Assembly (NCBI GenBank): GCA_021789935.1
Contig: JAJYIR010000005.1
Coordinates: forward strand, 37,139 to 101,138
Length of the DNA: 64,000 nt
Origin: Nitrospirota bacterium
Lineage (GTDB): Bacteria; Nitrospirota; Thermodesulfovibrionia; Thermodesulfovibrionales; JdFR-88
Direction of reading: 5' to 3'
The stretch's first letter is position 1. Each line of letters begins with the position of its first letter. The notes under the pieces were generated by a model. It was given only the letters and a program-made list of their open reading frames with translations. It searched no databases and was not told the origin of the DNA. Made by a program: the position numbers and the translations under genes. Below, piece after piece: positions 44,537-53,318 of the stretch.

Positions 44537-46204
44537 ATGGGCGGAAAAAGACAAAAACTGTTCAAGAAGACGGACACCCTCCTTTCCAGGGAAACGGGGA
44601 CGGTCTTCAAGAAGCCCGGCGGAAAACTGAACATTTGCCTGGTCTATCCGAACACCTACCATGTGGGAATGTCCAACCTGGGGTTCCAGGGCGTCTACGG
44701 TCTTTTAAACGGGATGCCGGATGTGCTCTGCGAACGCGCGTTCCTGCCGGACCCGGAAGACCTGGAAGATTATCTTAAAGGCGGGGAAGAGCTTTTCAGC
44801 CTTGAATCCAAAAGGCCGCTCAACAGGTTTGACATGGTTGCCTTCTCGGTGTCTTTCGAGAACGATTACCCGCACATTCCGCAGATACTGGAGCTTGCCG
44901 GGATACCACCGCTGGCGGCCCTGCGCGGGCCAAGGGAGCCGCTTCTTCTGCTTGGAGGGGTGGCCGCTTTCTCCAACCCGGAGCCGCTTGCGGATTTCTT
45001 CGACGCCGTTTTCATAGGAGAGGCAGAGGCCCTTTTGCCGCCTTTTTTGCAGGAGGTCAGAAAAAACCTTTCATCTGCCGGCGGCAGGAAGGATTTTTTA
45101 GAGAAAATCGCTTCCGTGCCAGGCGTCTACGTCCCTTCCCTGTACGAGATTTCCTATCAGCCGGGCCAGCCGGTAGGGCAGATTACGGGAAGAAAGCCGG
45201 CGGTATCCGGCGCGCCCGTTCCGGTAAAAAAACAGGTCTCCATGGATTTTTTCGGGATGAGGCACGCCATATCGACACCTGATACAGAATTCTCAAACAT
45301 GCGGCTCATAGAACTGATGCGCGGGTGCCCGTGGAGCTGTTCCTTCTGTCTTGCCGGGCAGGTCTACAACCCGCCAAGGAGGAGGCCGCCCGAGGACATA
45401 AAAAAAGAGATCAGCGAAGCGCTTTCCGCGGGCCGGAGGGTGGGGCTCATAGGGCCTTCGGTCTCCGACTATCCCGGGCTTCCAGAGCTCCTGCGGATCG
45501 AGGGGGTGGACTTCTCCATCACCTCTCTCAGGGCGGGGGAGAAAAGCATAGGGCTGTTGCCTTATCTGAGGGGCCATAAAAGCCTCTCAATCGCTGCCGA
45601 GGCCGGCACGCCGCGGCTTCGGAGGCTTATAAACAAAAAGATAACCGGAAAAGAGATACTGGAGACCTCGCGGGCCATCCTGGAGGCGGGCATGAACCTG
45701 CGTGTCTATTTCATAACCGGTCTGCCCACCGAGAGGGACGAGGATGTGGATGCTCTCATAGACCTGGTTGGAAAAATAAGAAGCTCCCAGGCCTCCGGCA
45801 AAATTACGCTTACAGTGAGCACCTTTGTGCCAAAACCGTTCACCTGCTTCCAGTGGCACCCGATGGAAAACCCGGAGGTGGTCAAAAAACGGCTGGGTAG
45901 GATAAAAAAGGCGCTAAACGCCATGAAGGGCGTGTCCGTTTTTCATGACGTTCCCAAATACGCCCTCATGCAGGGGGTGTTCGCAATGGGAGACAGAAGG
46001 CTTTCCTCCGTGCTCCTGGCGATGGCGCGGGAGAAAATCGATTACAAAACGGCCCTCCGGGGCGAGGGGCTTTCTGAGGAGTTTTATATCTTCAGACAAA
46101 AAGGGGCGGGGGAGATATTGCCGTGGGACTTCATTGACGACGGCGTAAGCAAAGAGGCTTTGAGGGCCCGGTATGAAAAGGCCATTTCAGAGGCCCGGGA
46201 GTGA
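44537..46204 (+). CDS. B12-binding-type radical SAM protein (TIGR03960-like)
   Basis: A 555-residue protein: residues about 30-160 look like a cobalamin-binding-type fold, although no D-x-H-x-x-G motif is evident; then the radical SAM cluster C-x3-C-x2-C in LMRGCPWSCSFCLAGQVYNPPRRR (about 255-275). The N-terminal VYPNTYHVGMSNLGFQGVY and late KPFTCFQWHPMENPE match the TIGR03960 group, which is often adjacent to or fused with a TIGR03936-type partner; that partner is absent here. Reaction unknown, perhaps RNA modification. A 20-nt spacer of A-rich repeat separates it from DUF3786. GGCCCGGG recurs 14 nt past its end. Confidence 0.85.
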   Translation: MGGKRQKLFKKTDTLLSRETGTVFKKPGGKLNICLVYPNTYHVGMSNLGFQGVYGLLNGMPDVLCERAFLPDPEDLEDYLKGGEELFSLESKRPLNRFDMVAFSVSFENDYPHIPQILELAGIPPLAALRGPREPLLLLGGVAAFSNPEPLADFFDAVFIGEAEALLPPFLQEVRKNLSSAGGRKDFLEKIASVPGVYVPSLYEISYQPGQPVGQITGRKPAVSGAPVPVKKQVSMDFFGMRHAISTPDTEFSNMRLIELMRGCPWSCSFCLAGQVYNPPRRRPPEDIKKEISEALSAGRRVGLIGPSVSDYPGLPELLRIEGVDFSITSLRAGEKSIGLLPYLRGHKSLSIAAEAGTPRLRRLINKKITGKEILETSRAILEAGMNLRVYFITGLPTERDEDVDALIDLVGKIRSSQASGKITLTVSTFVPKPFTCFQWHPMENPEVVKKRLGRIKKALNAMKGVSVFHDVPKYALMQGVFAMGDRRLSSVLLAMAREKIDYKTALRGEGLSEEFYIFRQKGAGEILPWDFIDDGVSKEALRARYEKAISEARE

Positions 46205-46227
46205 CGGCCCGGGGAGATGGCGGGCGG

Positions 46228-47334
46228 TTACCATTCCACCGTTTCCCATTTTCTCCTGAACTCCGAAAACCTGCCTTCAGTTATCGATTCCCGCATTTTT
46301 CTGAAAAATTCCAGGTAAAAATGGATGTTGTGGATGGTATTTAAACGCATCGAGAGTATCTCTTTGCTCAAGAAAAGGTGTCTCAGGTAGCCCTTGGAGA
46401 AATTTCTGCACGTATAGCAGCCGCAGAAGGCATCCAGAGGCGAGGGGTCTTCCTTGAACTCGGTTCTTTTTATGCTTATCCTTCCCGCGGAGGTAAACAG
46501 GGTGCCGTTCCTGGCGTTTCTTGTGGGCATGACGCAGTCGAACATATCGAAGCCCGCCCGCACCGCCTCCATGCAGTCTTTGAGGTCCCCTATGCCCATC
46601 AGGTATCTGGGTTTGGCCGCGGGAAGCAGGGGGCCCATGAGACTCATCGTCTTCCACATATCCTCTTTCGGCTCCCCAACGCTGACCCCTCCGACCGCAT
46701 AACCTTCAAAATCCAATTGCAAAAGCCCCTCAAGGCTCTCCCTGCGCAGGTCTTCATAAGAGCCGCCCTGGATGATGCCAAACAGGGCGCTTTTGCCGGA
46801 GTGCGGCATATTTTCCTTTTTCTCCCGGCATCGCAGCGCCCAGAGGGTTGTCCTTTTGACAGCTCTCAGCACTTCCTCGCGGGTTGCGGGCCATGGCGGA
46901 CATTCGTCAAAGGCCATGAATATGTCCGAGCCCAGGCAGGCCTGTATCTCGATGGCCAGTTCCGGCGTCATGAAATGTGCCGAACCATCTATATGGCTTT
47001 GGAATTCCACCCCCTCATCGTTTATTCTTCTAAGGCGGGCGAGGCTGTAAACCTGGAACCCTCCGCTGTCCGTAAGAATAGGCCTGTTCCACCCCATGAA
47101 CCCGTGCAGGCCGCCAAGATTTTTTATGAGCCCGTGCCCCGGCCTCAGATACAGATGGTAGGTGTTTGAGAGGATTATTTCCGCGCCTGCTTCCTTAAGT
47201 TCGTCGGGCCCAAGGGCCTTGACCGTGGCGTTGGTGCCCACGGGCATGAAGGCCGGGGTATGGATGGTCCCGTTTTCAGTCTCGATCAGTCCGGTCCTTG
47301 CGGCCCCGTCTTCTTTCAGTATGGTGAAATTCAT
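46228..47334 (-). CDS. tgt: tRNA-guanine transglycosylase Tgt
   Basis: 368 residues: MPVGTNATVKALGPDEL, the base-exchange Asp in LTDSGGFQVYSL, AFDECPPWPATREEV, and the zinc site C-x-C-x2-C with a distal His (CGCYTCRNF...NIHFYLEFF). Exchanges G34 for preQ1 in tRNAs for queuosine. Converges with the radical SAM gene. Stands alone on this strand; the partners queA and yajC-secDF are not adjacent. Confidence 0.96.
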   Translation of the reverse strand: MNFTILKEDGAARTGLIETENGTIHTPAFMPVGTNATVKALGPDELKEAGAEIILSNTYHLYLRPGHGLIKNLGGLHGFMGWNRPILTDSGGFQVYSLARLRRINDEGVEFQSHIDGSAHFMTPELAIEIQACLGSDIFMAFDECPPWPATREEVLRAVKRTTLWALRCREKKENMPHSGKSALFGIIQGGSYEDLRRESLEGLLQLDFEGYAVGGVSVGEPKEDMWKTMSLMGPLLPAAKPRYLMGIGDLKDCMEAVRAGFDMFDCVMPTRNARNGTLFTSAGRISIKRTEFKEDPSPLDAFCGCYTCRNFSKGYLRHLFLSKEILSMRLNTIHNIHFYLEFFRKMRESITEGRFSEFRRKWETVEW

Positions 47335-47505
47335 GGGTTAAGCAAATAATTCTAACATCTTTCCATCCCCGGCCACCCGTCTTCAGTTTTTTTGTTGGGC
47401 CTGCGGCAGCCGCAAAAACGAAAACTCCGGCGCCCGTGCCAAATTTTTTTGAAAAGCACTTCTTTTTGTGGCAAGATATTACCTTGGGCGAGAATCCCAA
47501 GGGGT

Positions 47506-47535
47506 TTGAAAAAGCAGTCATATTTTAATTAATAT
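47506..47535 (+). promoter_or_regulatory. Possible promoter of porGDAB
   Basis: TTGAAA (47506-47511), 18-nt spacer, TAATAT (47530-47535) in an A/T-rich stretch 37 nt before the porG ATG. Confidence 0.45.
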
Positions 47536-47571
47536 ACTTAGATTATATTTTTGGGAGGGAAGAACTGCGAA

Positions 47572-48147
47572 ATGCCCGAAATGATCGAGATTAGATGGCA
47601 TGGAAGAGGAGGCCAGGGGACGGTGACCGCTGCCAAAGTGCTGGCGGATGCCTGTCTTAGCGGCGGAAGGTACGTGCAGGCCTTTCCCGAGTACGGTCCT
47701 GAGAGGGCGGGCGCGCCGCTTCGGGCATATAACCGGGTAAGCGACCATGAGCTGAGGCTTTACTGCCCCGTCGTAAACCCCGGTATAGTGAGCATTGTGG
47801 ATGCGACGATCATGGACGCCATGGACGTTACGGAAGGGGCCCTTGATGATGCGATCTTTGTTGTCAACTCCACGAAGGACCCCGCCGATATAAGAAAGGC
47901 GCTCAAGGCCAAAAACACCCAGAAAGTCTTTACGGTGGATGCCACCAGCATTGCGATCTCGGAAATAGGCAGGCCGCTTCCCAACTCCCCGATGCTTGGG
48001 GCGGTCGTAAAGGTAACGGATCTCGTAACTCTTTCCCACCTTATTGAAGAGGTAAGAAAGAGTTTCGGGAAGAAGTTTGCAGAGAAGATAATAAGCGGCA
48101 ATCTCAAGGCTGTTGAAAGGGGATACAAGGAGGTCAGGGAAGGATGA
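47572..48147 (+). CDS. porG: Pyruvate:ferredoxin oxidoreductase gamma subunit
   Basis: 191 residues from ATG 47572 behind GGGAGGGAAG; matches POR domain EKR/gamma: EIRWHGRGGQGTVTAAKVLA, then PEYGPERAGAPLRAYNR. The open frame starts at 47551 but the SD favours the ATG. Subunit of the anaerobic complex converting pyruvate, CoA and oxidised ferredoxin to acetyl-CoA, CO2 and reduced ferredoxin. A different 2-oxoacid cannot be excluded. Confidence 0.93.
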   Translation: MPEMIEIRWHGRGGQGTVTAAKVLADACLSGGRYVQAFPEYGPERAGAPLRAYNRVSDHELRLYCPVVNPGIVSIVDATIMDAMDVTEGALDDAIFVVNSTKDPADIRKALKAKNTQKVFTVDATSIAISEIGRPLPNSPMLGAVVKVTDLVTLSHLIEEVRKSFGKKFAEKIISGNLKAVERGYKEVREG

Positions 48148-48431
48148 AGAAATGGACGGAACTGGTCCCCGGCGCCGTTGTACTGGAGGCGGGAAGCTCC
48201 GCCAGATTCAAGACCGGCTCCTGGAGGACGTTCAGGCCTGTGTGGCTGCAGGAAAACTGCATACAGTGCCTGATGTGTTGGCTGTATTGCCCGGATATGG
48301 CTGTCAAAGTGGTCGACGGCAAGATGACCGGCTTTGATTATGACTACTGCAAGGGCTGCGGGGTATGCGCGAAGGAATGTCCCGGCAAACAGGGTAAAAA
48401 GGCAATAGTAATGGAACCGGAGGGTAAATAG
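48144..48431 (+). CDS. porD: Pyruvate:ferredoxin oxidoreductase delta subunit (2[4Fe-4S] ferredoxin)
   Basis: 95 residues with two [4Fe-4S] motifs: CIQCLMCWLYCP and CKGCGVCAKECP. The first 40 residues (GAVVLEAGSSARFKTGSWR) match PorD N-termini. Passes electrons from the alpha-beta core to ferredoxin. Overlaps porG (ATGA). Confidence 0.94.
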   Translation: MKKWTELVPGAVVLEAGSSARFKTGSWRTFRPVWLQENCIQCLMCWLYCPDMAVKVVDGKMTGFDYDYCKGCGVCAKECPGKQGKKAIVMEPEGK

Positions 48432-48433
48432 GA

Positions 48434-49621
48434 ATGGGCAAGGTAGTCGCGGTCACCGGAAACGAAGCCGTCGCAAACGCCTTAAGGCAGGCGGATCCCG
48501 ATGTCTGTTCTCTTTATCCCATAACCCCCCAGACGGACATAGTGCAGAGGTTCTCCTCTTTTGTGGCCAACGGGCAGGTGCAGACGGAGCTTCTTAACGC
48601 GGAGAGCGAACACTCCGCCATGTCCGCGGCGATAGGGGCCGCGGCCGGGGGAGGCAGGGTCATAACCGCCACGTCCTCCCAGGGGCTCGCATTAATGTGG
48701 GAGATGCTCCATATAGCATCCGGTATGAACCTGCCAATAATCATGCCGCTGGTGAACAGGGCGCTTTCGGCCCCGCTTAACATTCATGGAGACCATTCCG
48801 ACGGCATGGGCGCCAGAGATACGGGCTGGATCCAGCTCTGGAGCGAAAACGCGCAGGAGGCCTACGACAATACCATCATGTCATTCAGGATAGGGGAGCA
48901 CACCGATATAAGGCTGCCCATTATGGTCTGCATGGACGGCTTCATCGTGAGCCACTCCATAGCCAGGATGGAATACCTGGAAGACGATGAGGTGAAAAAA
49001 TTTATAGGCCCTTACCAGAAGGTAAATCCGCTTTTGGACCTGGAACACCCCAAGAGCTTTGGCCCCCTTATCCTTACCGACCTCTATCACGAATACAAGA
49101 GGCTCCAGCATGAGATCATGGGGCGGGTTAAAAATGTTGTCCTCCAGGTCTCTGATGAGTTTGGGAAACTTTCAGGAAGGAAGTACGGGCTTTTCGAGTC
49201 CTACCGTTTGGAGGACGCCGAAATAGCGCTTGTGATTCTTAACTCCGCGGCCGGCACTTCCAAGGATGTGGTGGATGAGCTCAGGGACAAGGGAATAAAG
49301 GCGGGGCTGCTTAAGCCCAGGCTTTTCAGGCCCTTCCCTTACGTGGAGGTAGGGCAGGCCCTTAAGCATCTGAAGGCCGTCTGCGTTATGGACAGGGCCG
49401 ATTCGTTCGGCGGCTACGGCCCGATGTTCATGGAAATAAGCTCCGCCATGTATCAGGCGGACGGCGAGGGCCGGAAGCCGAAGCTGATAAACAAGATATA
49501 CGGACTTGGCGGAAGAGACTATATGCCGCATGACGCAAGGAAGGTGCTTCTGGAGCTGAATGAAATAGCCAAGGGCGCCCCGGTTGGCGCCGTAAAAGAA
49601 TACATAGGAGTGAGGGAATAA
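48434..49621 (+). CDS. porA: Pyruvate:ferredoxin oxidoreductase alpha subunit
   Basis: 395 residues: GNEAVANALRQADPDVCSLYPITPQTDIVQ at the N-terminus, SEHSAMSAAIGAAAGGGRVITATSSQGL, and the C-terminal transketolase-like domain with DRADSFGGYGP. Binds pyruvate and pyrimidine side of TPP with PorB. Starts 2 nt after porD. Confidence 0.94.
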   Translation: MGKVVAVTGNEAVANALRQADPDVCSLYPITPQTDIVQRFSSFVANGQVQTELLNAESEHSAMSAAIGAAAGGGRVITATSSQGLALMWEMLHIASGMNLPIIMPLVNRALSAPLNIHGDHSDGMGARDTGWIQLWSENAQEAYDNTIMSFRIGEHTDIRLPIMVCMDGFIVSHSIARMEYLEDDEVKKFIGPYQKVNPLLDLEHPKSFGPLILTDLYHEYKRLQHEIMGRVKNVVLQVSDEFGKLSGRKYGLFESYRLEDAEIALVILNSAAGTSKDVVDELRDKGIKAGLLKPRLFRPFPYVEVGQALKHLKAVCVMDRADSFGGYGPMFMEISSAMYQADGEGRKPKLINKIYGLGGRDYMPHDARKVLLELNEIAKGAPVGAVKEYIGVRE

Positions 49622-49624
49622 ACA

Positions 49625-50584
49625 ATGGAAACCAGGGAGCTTCTGAAATGGTCGGCCCAGGTCAAGCTCAGGGAGAAATCCAAGCAGGAAGTGCGCTTCG
49701 AGCACGGGCACAGGATGTGCGCGGGCTGCGGCGCGCCCACGGTGGTAAAGATGGTCCTCATGGCAACGGAGTACCCGGTCGTTGTCTCCAATGCCACCGG
49801 CTGCCTGGAAGTTTCCACCTGCATACAGGATTATACGGCATGGAAAACCCCGTGGATACACACCGCGTTTGAAAATGCGGCGGCCACGCTTTCCGGGGTA
49901 GAGACGATGTACAGGGCGCTTTTGAAGAAAGGCAAGATGCCGGAGAACGTGAAGTTTATCGCGTTCGGCGGAGACGGCGGGACCTACGACATAGGGCTCC
50001 AGAGCCTCTCCGGCGCGATGGAACGCGGACATGACATGCTGTACGTCTGCTATGACAACGGCGCGTACATGAACACAGGCATACAGCGTTCCAGCGCCAC
50101 CCCGCTTGGGGCTGACACCACGACATCGCCTGCTGGCTCGGCGAACCCGGCGGGCAAGCTCCAGGTCCGGAAGGACCTTACCCGGATCATGGGCGCCCAC
50201 GGGATATACGCTGCTCAGGCGAGCCCGTCGCACTGGCTGGACCTCATGACCAAGGTGAAAAAGGCCCACCAGATAAAGGGCGCCAAGTTCATAAACATCA
50301 TTGCCCCGTGCAACCGCGGCTGGAGGACGGCCACGGACAACTCGATAGAGCTCTCAAGGCTTGCTGTGGAAACCTGCTACTGGCCGCTTTACGAGATAGA
50401 GGACGGAAAGCTGAAAGTCACCGTGGTACCGGAGGAAAAGAAGCCGGCGGACATGTTTTTTAAACCGCAGGGTAGGTTCAAACACCTTTACTCACCTGGG
50501 AATGAAGGGATGCTGCAGAGGATACAGGCGGAGATAGACAGGACATGGGAGAGGCTTCTGAAGGAGTCCGAACAGGCCTGCTGA
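49625..50584 (+). CDS. porB: Pyruvate:ferredoxin oxidoreductase beta subunit
   Basis: 319 residues: Fe-S ligands begin at CAGCGAPTVVK and continue with later Cys, NATGCLEVSTCI; the TPP site is GGDGGTYDIGLQSLSGAMERG with DNGAYMNTGIQRS. Catalytic TPP subunit. Followed after 26 nt by an intrinsic terminator, closing the four-gene operon. Confidence 0.95.
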   Translation: METRELLKWSAQVKLREKSKQEVRFEHGHRMCAGCGAPTVVKMVLMATEYPVVVSNATGCLEVSTCIQDYTAWKTPWIHTAFENAAATLSGVETMYRALLKKGKMPENVKFIAFGGDGGTYDIGLQSLSGAMERGHDMLYVCYDNGAYMNTGIQRSSATPLGADTTTSPAGSANPAGKLQVRKDLTRIMGAHGIYAAQASPSHWLDLMTKVKKAHQIKGAKFINIIAPCNRGWRTATDNSIELSRLAVETCYWPLYEIEDGKLKVTVVPEEKKPADMFFKPQGRFKHLYSPGNEGMLQRIQAEIDRTWERLLKESEQAC

Positions 50585-50610
50585 CCGCGGCAGCTAAAAG
50601 ATTAGAACAT

Positions 50611-50641
50611 AAAAAAGGGGCAAGATTTTTGCCCCTTTTTT
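50611..50641 (+). terminator. Intrinsic terminator of porGDAB
   Basis: AAAAAAGGGGCAA (50611-50623) pairs with TTGCCCCTTTTTT (50629-50641) around a five-base loop; the A and T runs make it usable in both directions, also for the convergent lipoprotein gene. Confidence 0.92.
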
Positions 50642-50665
50642 CGTTTAAAATCAAATAATATATCT

Positions 50666-51091
50666 TTAGTACCGGTTTTCGTACCTTACGCTTGTGCAGA
50701 CCTCTCTTACCTGGTTCTTCACAAGCCTGCCGTTGTCCCAGACCCTTTCCCTTATTTTTCTGCATTTTGTGTGGTCGTCGGGATAATAGTACTGGTCTTC
50801 GGGAGTGGCCCTGTAAACCCCCCGGCCGTTGTCTGTCCTGTATTCAACCGGCCTGCCGGTTTCGTATGCCTGCTGATTGGCCTTTACAGCTATGTCGGTC
50901 AGCGTTGCTCCGGCCACCGCGCCAAGCGCGCCGCCTATAACGCCTCCCCTCCATGGGTTTCTGTCAAGCATCGCACCGGCGATGCCGCCAATGAACGCTC
51001 CCACGCCCGCGCCCTGTCCCTGGGGGGTCTCACAGCCGTAAGTGAATATGCCCAAGGCAAGCAGAAGCGCAACAGCCACTAATTTCTTCAT
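50666..51091 (-). CDS. Glycine-zipper outer-membrane-type lipoprotein
   Basis: 141 residues. Lipoprotein signal (MKKLVAVALLLALGIFTYG, Cys20 in a TYGC lipobox), then two glycine-zipper helices (GAGVGAFIGGIAGAML and GGVIGGALGAVAGATL), then a hydrophilic C-terminal domain with two Cys and many Tyr/Arg, ending RYENRY. Similar to SlyB/YMGG-type envelope proteins. GGAGAGG precedes the ATG. Monocistronic, using the por terminator from the other side. Confidence 0.83.
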   Translation of the reverse strand: MKKLVAVALLLALGIFTYGCETPQGQGAGVGAFIGGIAGAMLDRNPWRGGVIGGALGAVAGATLTDIAVKANQQAYETGRPVEYRTDNGRGVYRATPEDQYYYPDDHTKCRKIRERVWDNGRLVKNQVREVCTSVRYENRY

Positions 51092-51320
51092 GAATAATCC
51101 TCTCCTTTTTCATAGTAGGAATTTTTTTGTCAAATTCCATTATGCGGCAACCCTCCGGATGCGTTATGTAACCATGGTCACTCGCGATATTTATTATGTG
51201 ATATAAGGTAAATTTTCTCAAATCAGTAGAACGGGAAAAATATATTTCACGTTTATAAACAGGGCCTGTTTTGCATTGGCAACCGGGTATATTTTGTTTT
51301 GGGCAATCAAGTCGTCCGGT

Positions 51321-51349
51321 TTGACATCCCGGCGCCTCAGGCTTATACT
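51321..51349 (+). promoter_or_regulatory. Promoter of the thi operon
   Basis: TTGACA (51321-51326), 17-nt spacer, TATACT (51344-51349): consensus-like sigma70 promoter whose start near 51356 falls just before the riboswitch. The DNA between the lipoprotein gene and here (51092-51320) shows no gene. Confidence 0.85.
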
Positions 51350-51363
51350 TAAACGCAGTAAAC

Positions 51364-51503
51364 AGATACCCTAGGGGGAGGCCCGGTTTCCGCCCCCGCC
51401 GCGTCCGGCGGGAGGCGGCTGGTCAATACGGCGCCTGAGACTCAATTGTGGGAACCCCTGGAACCTGATGCGGGTAATTCCGCCGTAGGGATTAGGGAGC
51501 AAA
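51364..51503 (+). ncRNA. TPP (THI-box) riboswitch
   Basis: The conserved core is plain: GCCTGAGA (about 51445-51452), GAACCTGATGCGGGTAATTCCGC then GTAGGGA (about 51471-51491), with the 5' strand ACCCTAGGGGGAGGCC at 51368. An enlarged G/C-rich P3 arm (CCCCCGCCGCG/CGGCGGGAGGCGG) fills the middle. P1 would pair CCCTA near 51369 with TAGGG near 51487. TPP binding should favour the downstream terminator. Confidence 0.95.
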
Positions 51504-51527
51504 TTTTTTTTTGCGGATTTCAGCAGG

Positions 51528-51558
51528 CCGCATCCCTTATTCCCGGGATGCGGTTTTT
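51528..51558 (+). terminator. Riboswitch-controlled terminator before thiS
   Basis: CCGCATCCC (51528-51536) pairs with GGGATGCGG (51545-51553), then TTTTT. Together with the TPP aptamer this is a transcription-termination switch. A T8 run at 51504-51511 between aptamer and hairpin may take part in the alternative fold. Confidence 0.9.
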
Positions 51559-51575
51559 GATTTTCAGAGGTGCGG

Positions 51576-51773
51576 ATGAGGCTGAAGATAAACGGAGAAT
51601 CAATGGATTGCAAGGCGGATACGGTCCGTGCGCTCCTTAAGGAGCTGTGCATCAATGCCCCTGCCGTGGCCGTGGAGGTGAATTTCTCCATCGTAAGCAA
51701 AAAGGATTTCGACACATTCGCATTAAAGGAAAATGACCAGGTGGAGATAGTCAATTTTGTGGGGGGCGGATAA
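51576..51773 (+). CDS. thiS: Sulfur carrier protein ThiS
   Basis: 65 residues from ATG 51576 (GTG 51570 possible); ubiquitin-like, starting MRLKINGE and ending [10 protein letters not shown] with the required C-terminal Gly-Gly that is adenylated and thiocarboxylated. Donates sulfur to the thiazole made by ThiG. The activating ThiF is not adjacent. Confidence 0.93.
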   Translation: MRLKINGESMDCKADTVRALLKELCINAPAVAVEVNFSIVSKKDFDTFALKENDQVEIVNFVGGG

Positions 51774-51789
51774 ATTCAAAGGAGGACAG

Positions 51790-52590
51790 ATGGAAAAGAG
51801 AGGGCAGAAAAAAGATAAATTGATCATAAAGGGAATCGAGTTCAGCTCCAGGCTATGGGTGGGGACGGGGAAATACCGCAGCTTCGAGGAGATGGCGCAG
51901 GCTCTCGATGCCTCCGGCACGGACGTGGTGACCGTCTCTGTCCGCAGGGTTGACCTGAAGCGTTCGGCTGAAAGCCTCCTTAACTATATAGATTTAAAAA
52001 AATACAAGATACTCCCCAACACCGCCGGATGCTACACGGTGGAAGACGCCCTCAGGTATGCGAGGCTTGGCAGGGAAGCCGGACTGTCAGACATGGTCAA
52101 GCTGGAGGTCATTGGCGATGAGGAGACCCTTTTTCCTGACGTAATCGGGCTTCTTCAGGCCACCGAAACCCTGGCCAAAGAGGGGTTTATAGTCTTCCCT
52201 TATACGAATGACGACCCGGTAATGGCCAAAAGGCTTATTGATGCCGGGGCCTCCTGCGTCATGCCGCTTGGTGCGCCGATCGGTTCGGGGCTTGGCATCA
52301 GAAACCCTTACAACATAAAGATCATCATTGAGACGGTGGCCTCACGCTGCGGTTGTCCCGTGGTGGTAGACGCGGGCGTCGGCACCGCTTCTGACGCGGC
52401 GATAGCTATGGAGCTTGGCTGCGACGCGGTTTTGATAAATACGGGCATCGCGGGGGCGAAGGACCCCGTGGCGATGGCAAACGCCATGAAGCATGCCGTC
52501 CTGGCGGGAAGGCTCTCCTTCGGCGCGGGCAGGATTTCAAAGAAATTGTATGCGACTGCCAGCAGCCCGCTTGAAGGGATGCTCCTGTAA
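51790..52590 (+). CDS. thiG: Thiazole synthase ThiG
   Basis: 266 residues from ATG 51790 (AAAGGAGGA). TIM barrel with [20 protein letters not shown] (Schiff-base lysine region at the [14 protein letters not shown] strands), [14 protein letters not shown], and [17 protein letters not shown]. Forms the thiazole phosphate from DXP, ThiS-thiocarboxylate and dehydroglycine. N-terminal KRGQKKDK is a short basic extension. Neither ThiH nor ThiO is present nearby. Confidence 0.95.
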   Translation: MEKRGQKKDKLIIKGIEFSSRLWVGTGKYRSFEEMAQALDASGTDVVTVSVRRVDLKRSAESLLNYIDLKKYKILPNTAGCYTVEDALRYARLGREAGLSDMVKLEVIGDEETLFPDVIGLLQATETLAKEGFIVFPYTNDDPVMAKRLIDAGASCVMPLGAPIGSGLGIRNPYNIKIIIETVASRCGCPVVVDAGVGTASDAAIAMELGCDAVLINTGIAGAKDPVAMANAMKHAVLAGRLSFGAGRISKKLYATASSPLEGMLL

Positions 52591-52595
52591 GAAAG

Positions 52596-52652
52596 ATGAA
52601 AACATGTTCCCTGCTTCTCCCGGTCTCAGGCAATTTCCGTGGAAAAACCTGA
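52596..52652 (+). CDS. Putative 18-codon ORF bridging thiG and thiE
   Basis: ATG 52596, 5 nt after the thiG stop and behind AAGAAAG, encodes 18 residues (MKTCSLLLPVSGNFRGKT) and ends at TGA 52650, overlapping thiE (GTG 52639) by 14 nt. It has the same length as the ORF at the thiE-thiC junction. No homology known; translation inferred only. Confidence 0.3.
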   Translation: MKTCSLLLPVSGNFRGKT

Positions 52653-53265
52653 TTTCAGGTTGTATCTTATAACCGGAGGAAGGCCTGAGTTGATAGGCGG
52701 GCTTTCAGATGCGGTTGGCGAGGCGCTGGAGGCAGGAGTAAGGGCCATACAGCTGCGTGAAAAGGACCTGCCCGTGCGGGAGCTCCTGGGACTTGCCTTA
52801 CGGCTGAGGGACCTCACAAAAAGATGGTCCGCCAGGCTTTTTATTAACGACAGGGTGGATGTGGCCCTTGTCTGCCGGGCGGACGGCGTACATCTGGGCG
52901 GGCAGAGCATGCCCCCGGAGGCGGTCAGAAGGATTCCGGGCAGTGAGAAACTCATGATAGGGGTCTCTGCCCATTCAATGGAGCAGGCTGCCGCCGCCCA
53001 AAGGGGCGGGGCTGATTTCATCACATTCGGACCGGTGTTCGAGACGGCGTCGAAAAAGGCATACGGCGCGCCGCTTGGGCTTCAGAGGCTCAGGGAGGCG
53101 GCAAGCGCGCTCGACATACCGGTTTTTGCGATAGGCGGGATTAAGACCGGGAACATAAAAAGCGTAATGGAAGCCGGTGCATATGGGGCCGCTCTTATCT
53201 CGGGGATTTTGGGGGCGGACGATATCAGGAGGGAAGCCAGCCAGTATGTGCAGGCGCTTGAATGA
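52639..53265 (+). CDS. thiE: Thiamine-phosphate synthase ThiE
   Basis: 208 residues from GTG 52639. FRLYLITGG, IQLREKDLP, LFINDRVDVALVCRADGVHLGG, ITFGPVFETASKK and AIGGI are ThiE motifs. Condenses HMP-PP with thiazole phosphate to TMP, feeding ThiL (21358-22404). No ThiD kinase is in the window. There is no strong ribosome site before the GTG. Confidence 0.94.
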   Translation: MEKPDFRLYLITGGRPELIGGLSDAVGEALEAGVRAIQLREKDLPVRELLGLALRLRDLTKRWSARLFINDRVDVALVCRADGVHLGGQSMPPEAVRRIPGSEKLMIGVSAHSMEQAAAAQRGGADFITFGPVFETASKKAYGAPLGLQRLREAASALDIPVFAIGGIKTGNIKSVMEAGAYGAALISGILGADDIRREASQYVQALE

Positions 53266-53318
53266 AAATTTTGCTGGGGCGCCGTTTGCCGCGCCCGAAA
53301 AGGTGGTCATTTGAATGA
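53262..53318 (+). CDS. Putative 18-codon ORF linking thiE and thiC by two ATGA overlaps
   Basis: ATG 53262 overlaps the thiE stop; the ORF encodes MKILLGRRLPRPKRWSFE and its TGA (53316-53318) overlaps the thiC ATG (53315). It fills the whole 49-nt spacer exactly. Strongly basic. Could be a re-initiation relay; alternatively a chance frame. Confidence 0.4.
   Translation: MKILLGRRLPRPKRWSFE

Noticed and set aside
49172..50269. 365-codon antisense frame across porA and porB
   Set aside because: Shadow of the two POR genes, composition only.
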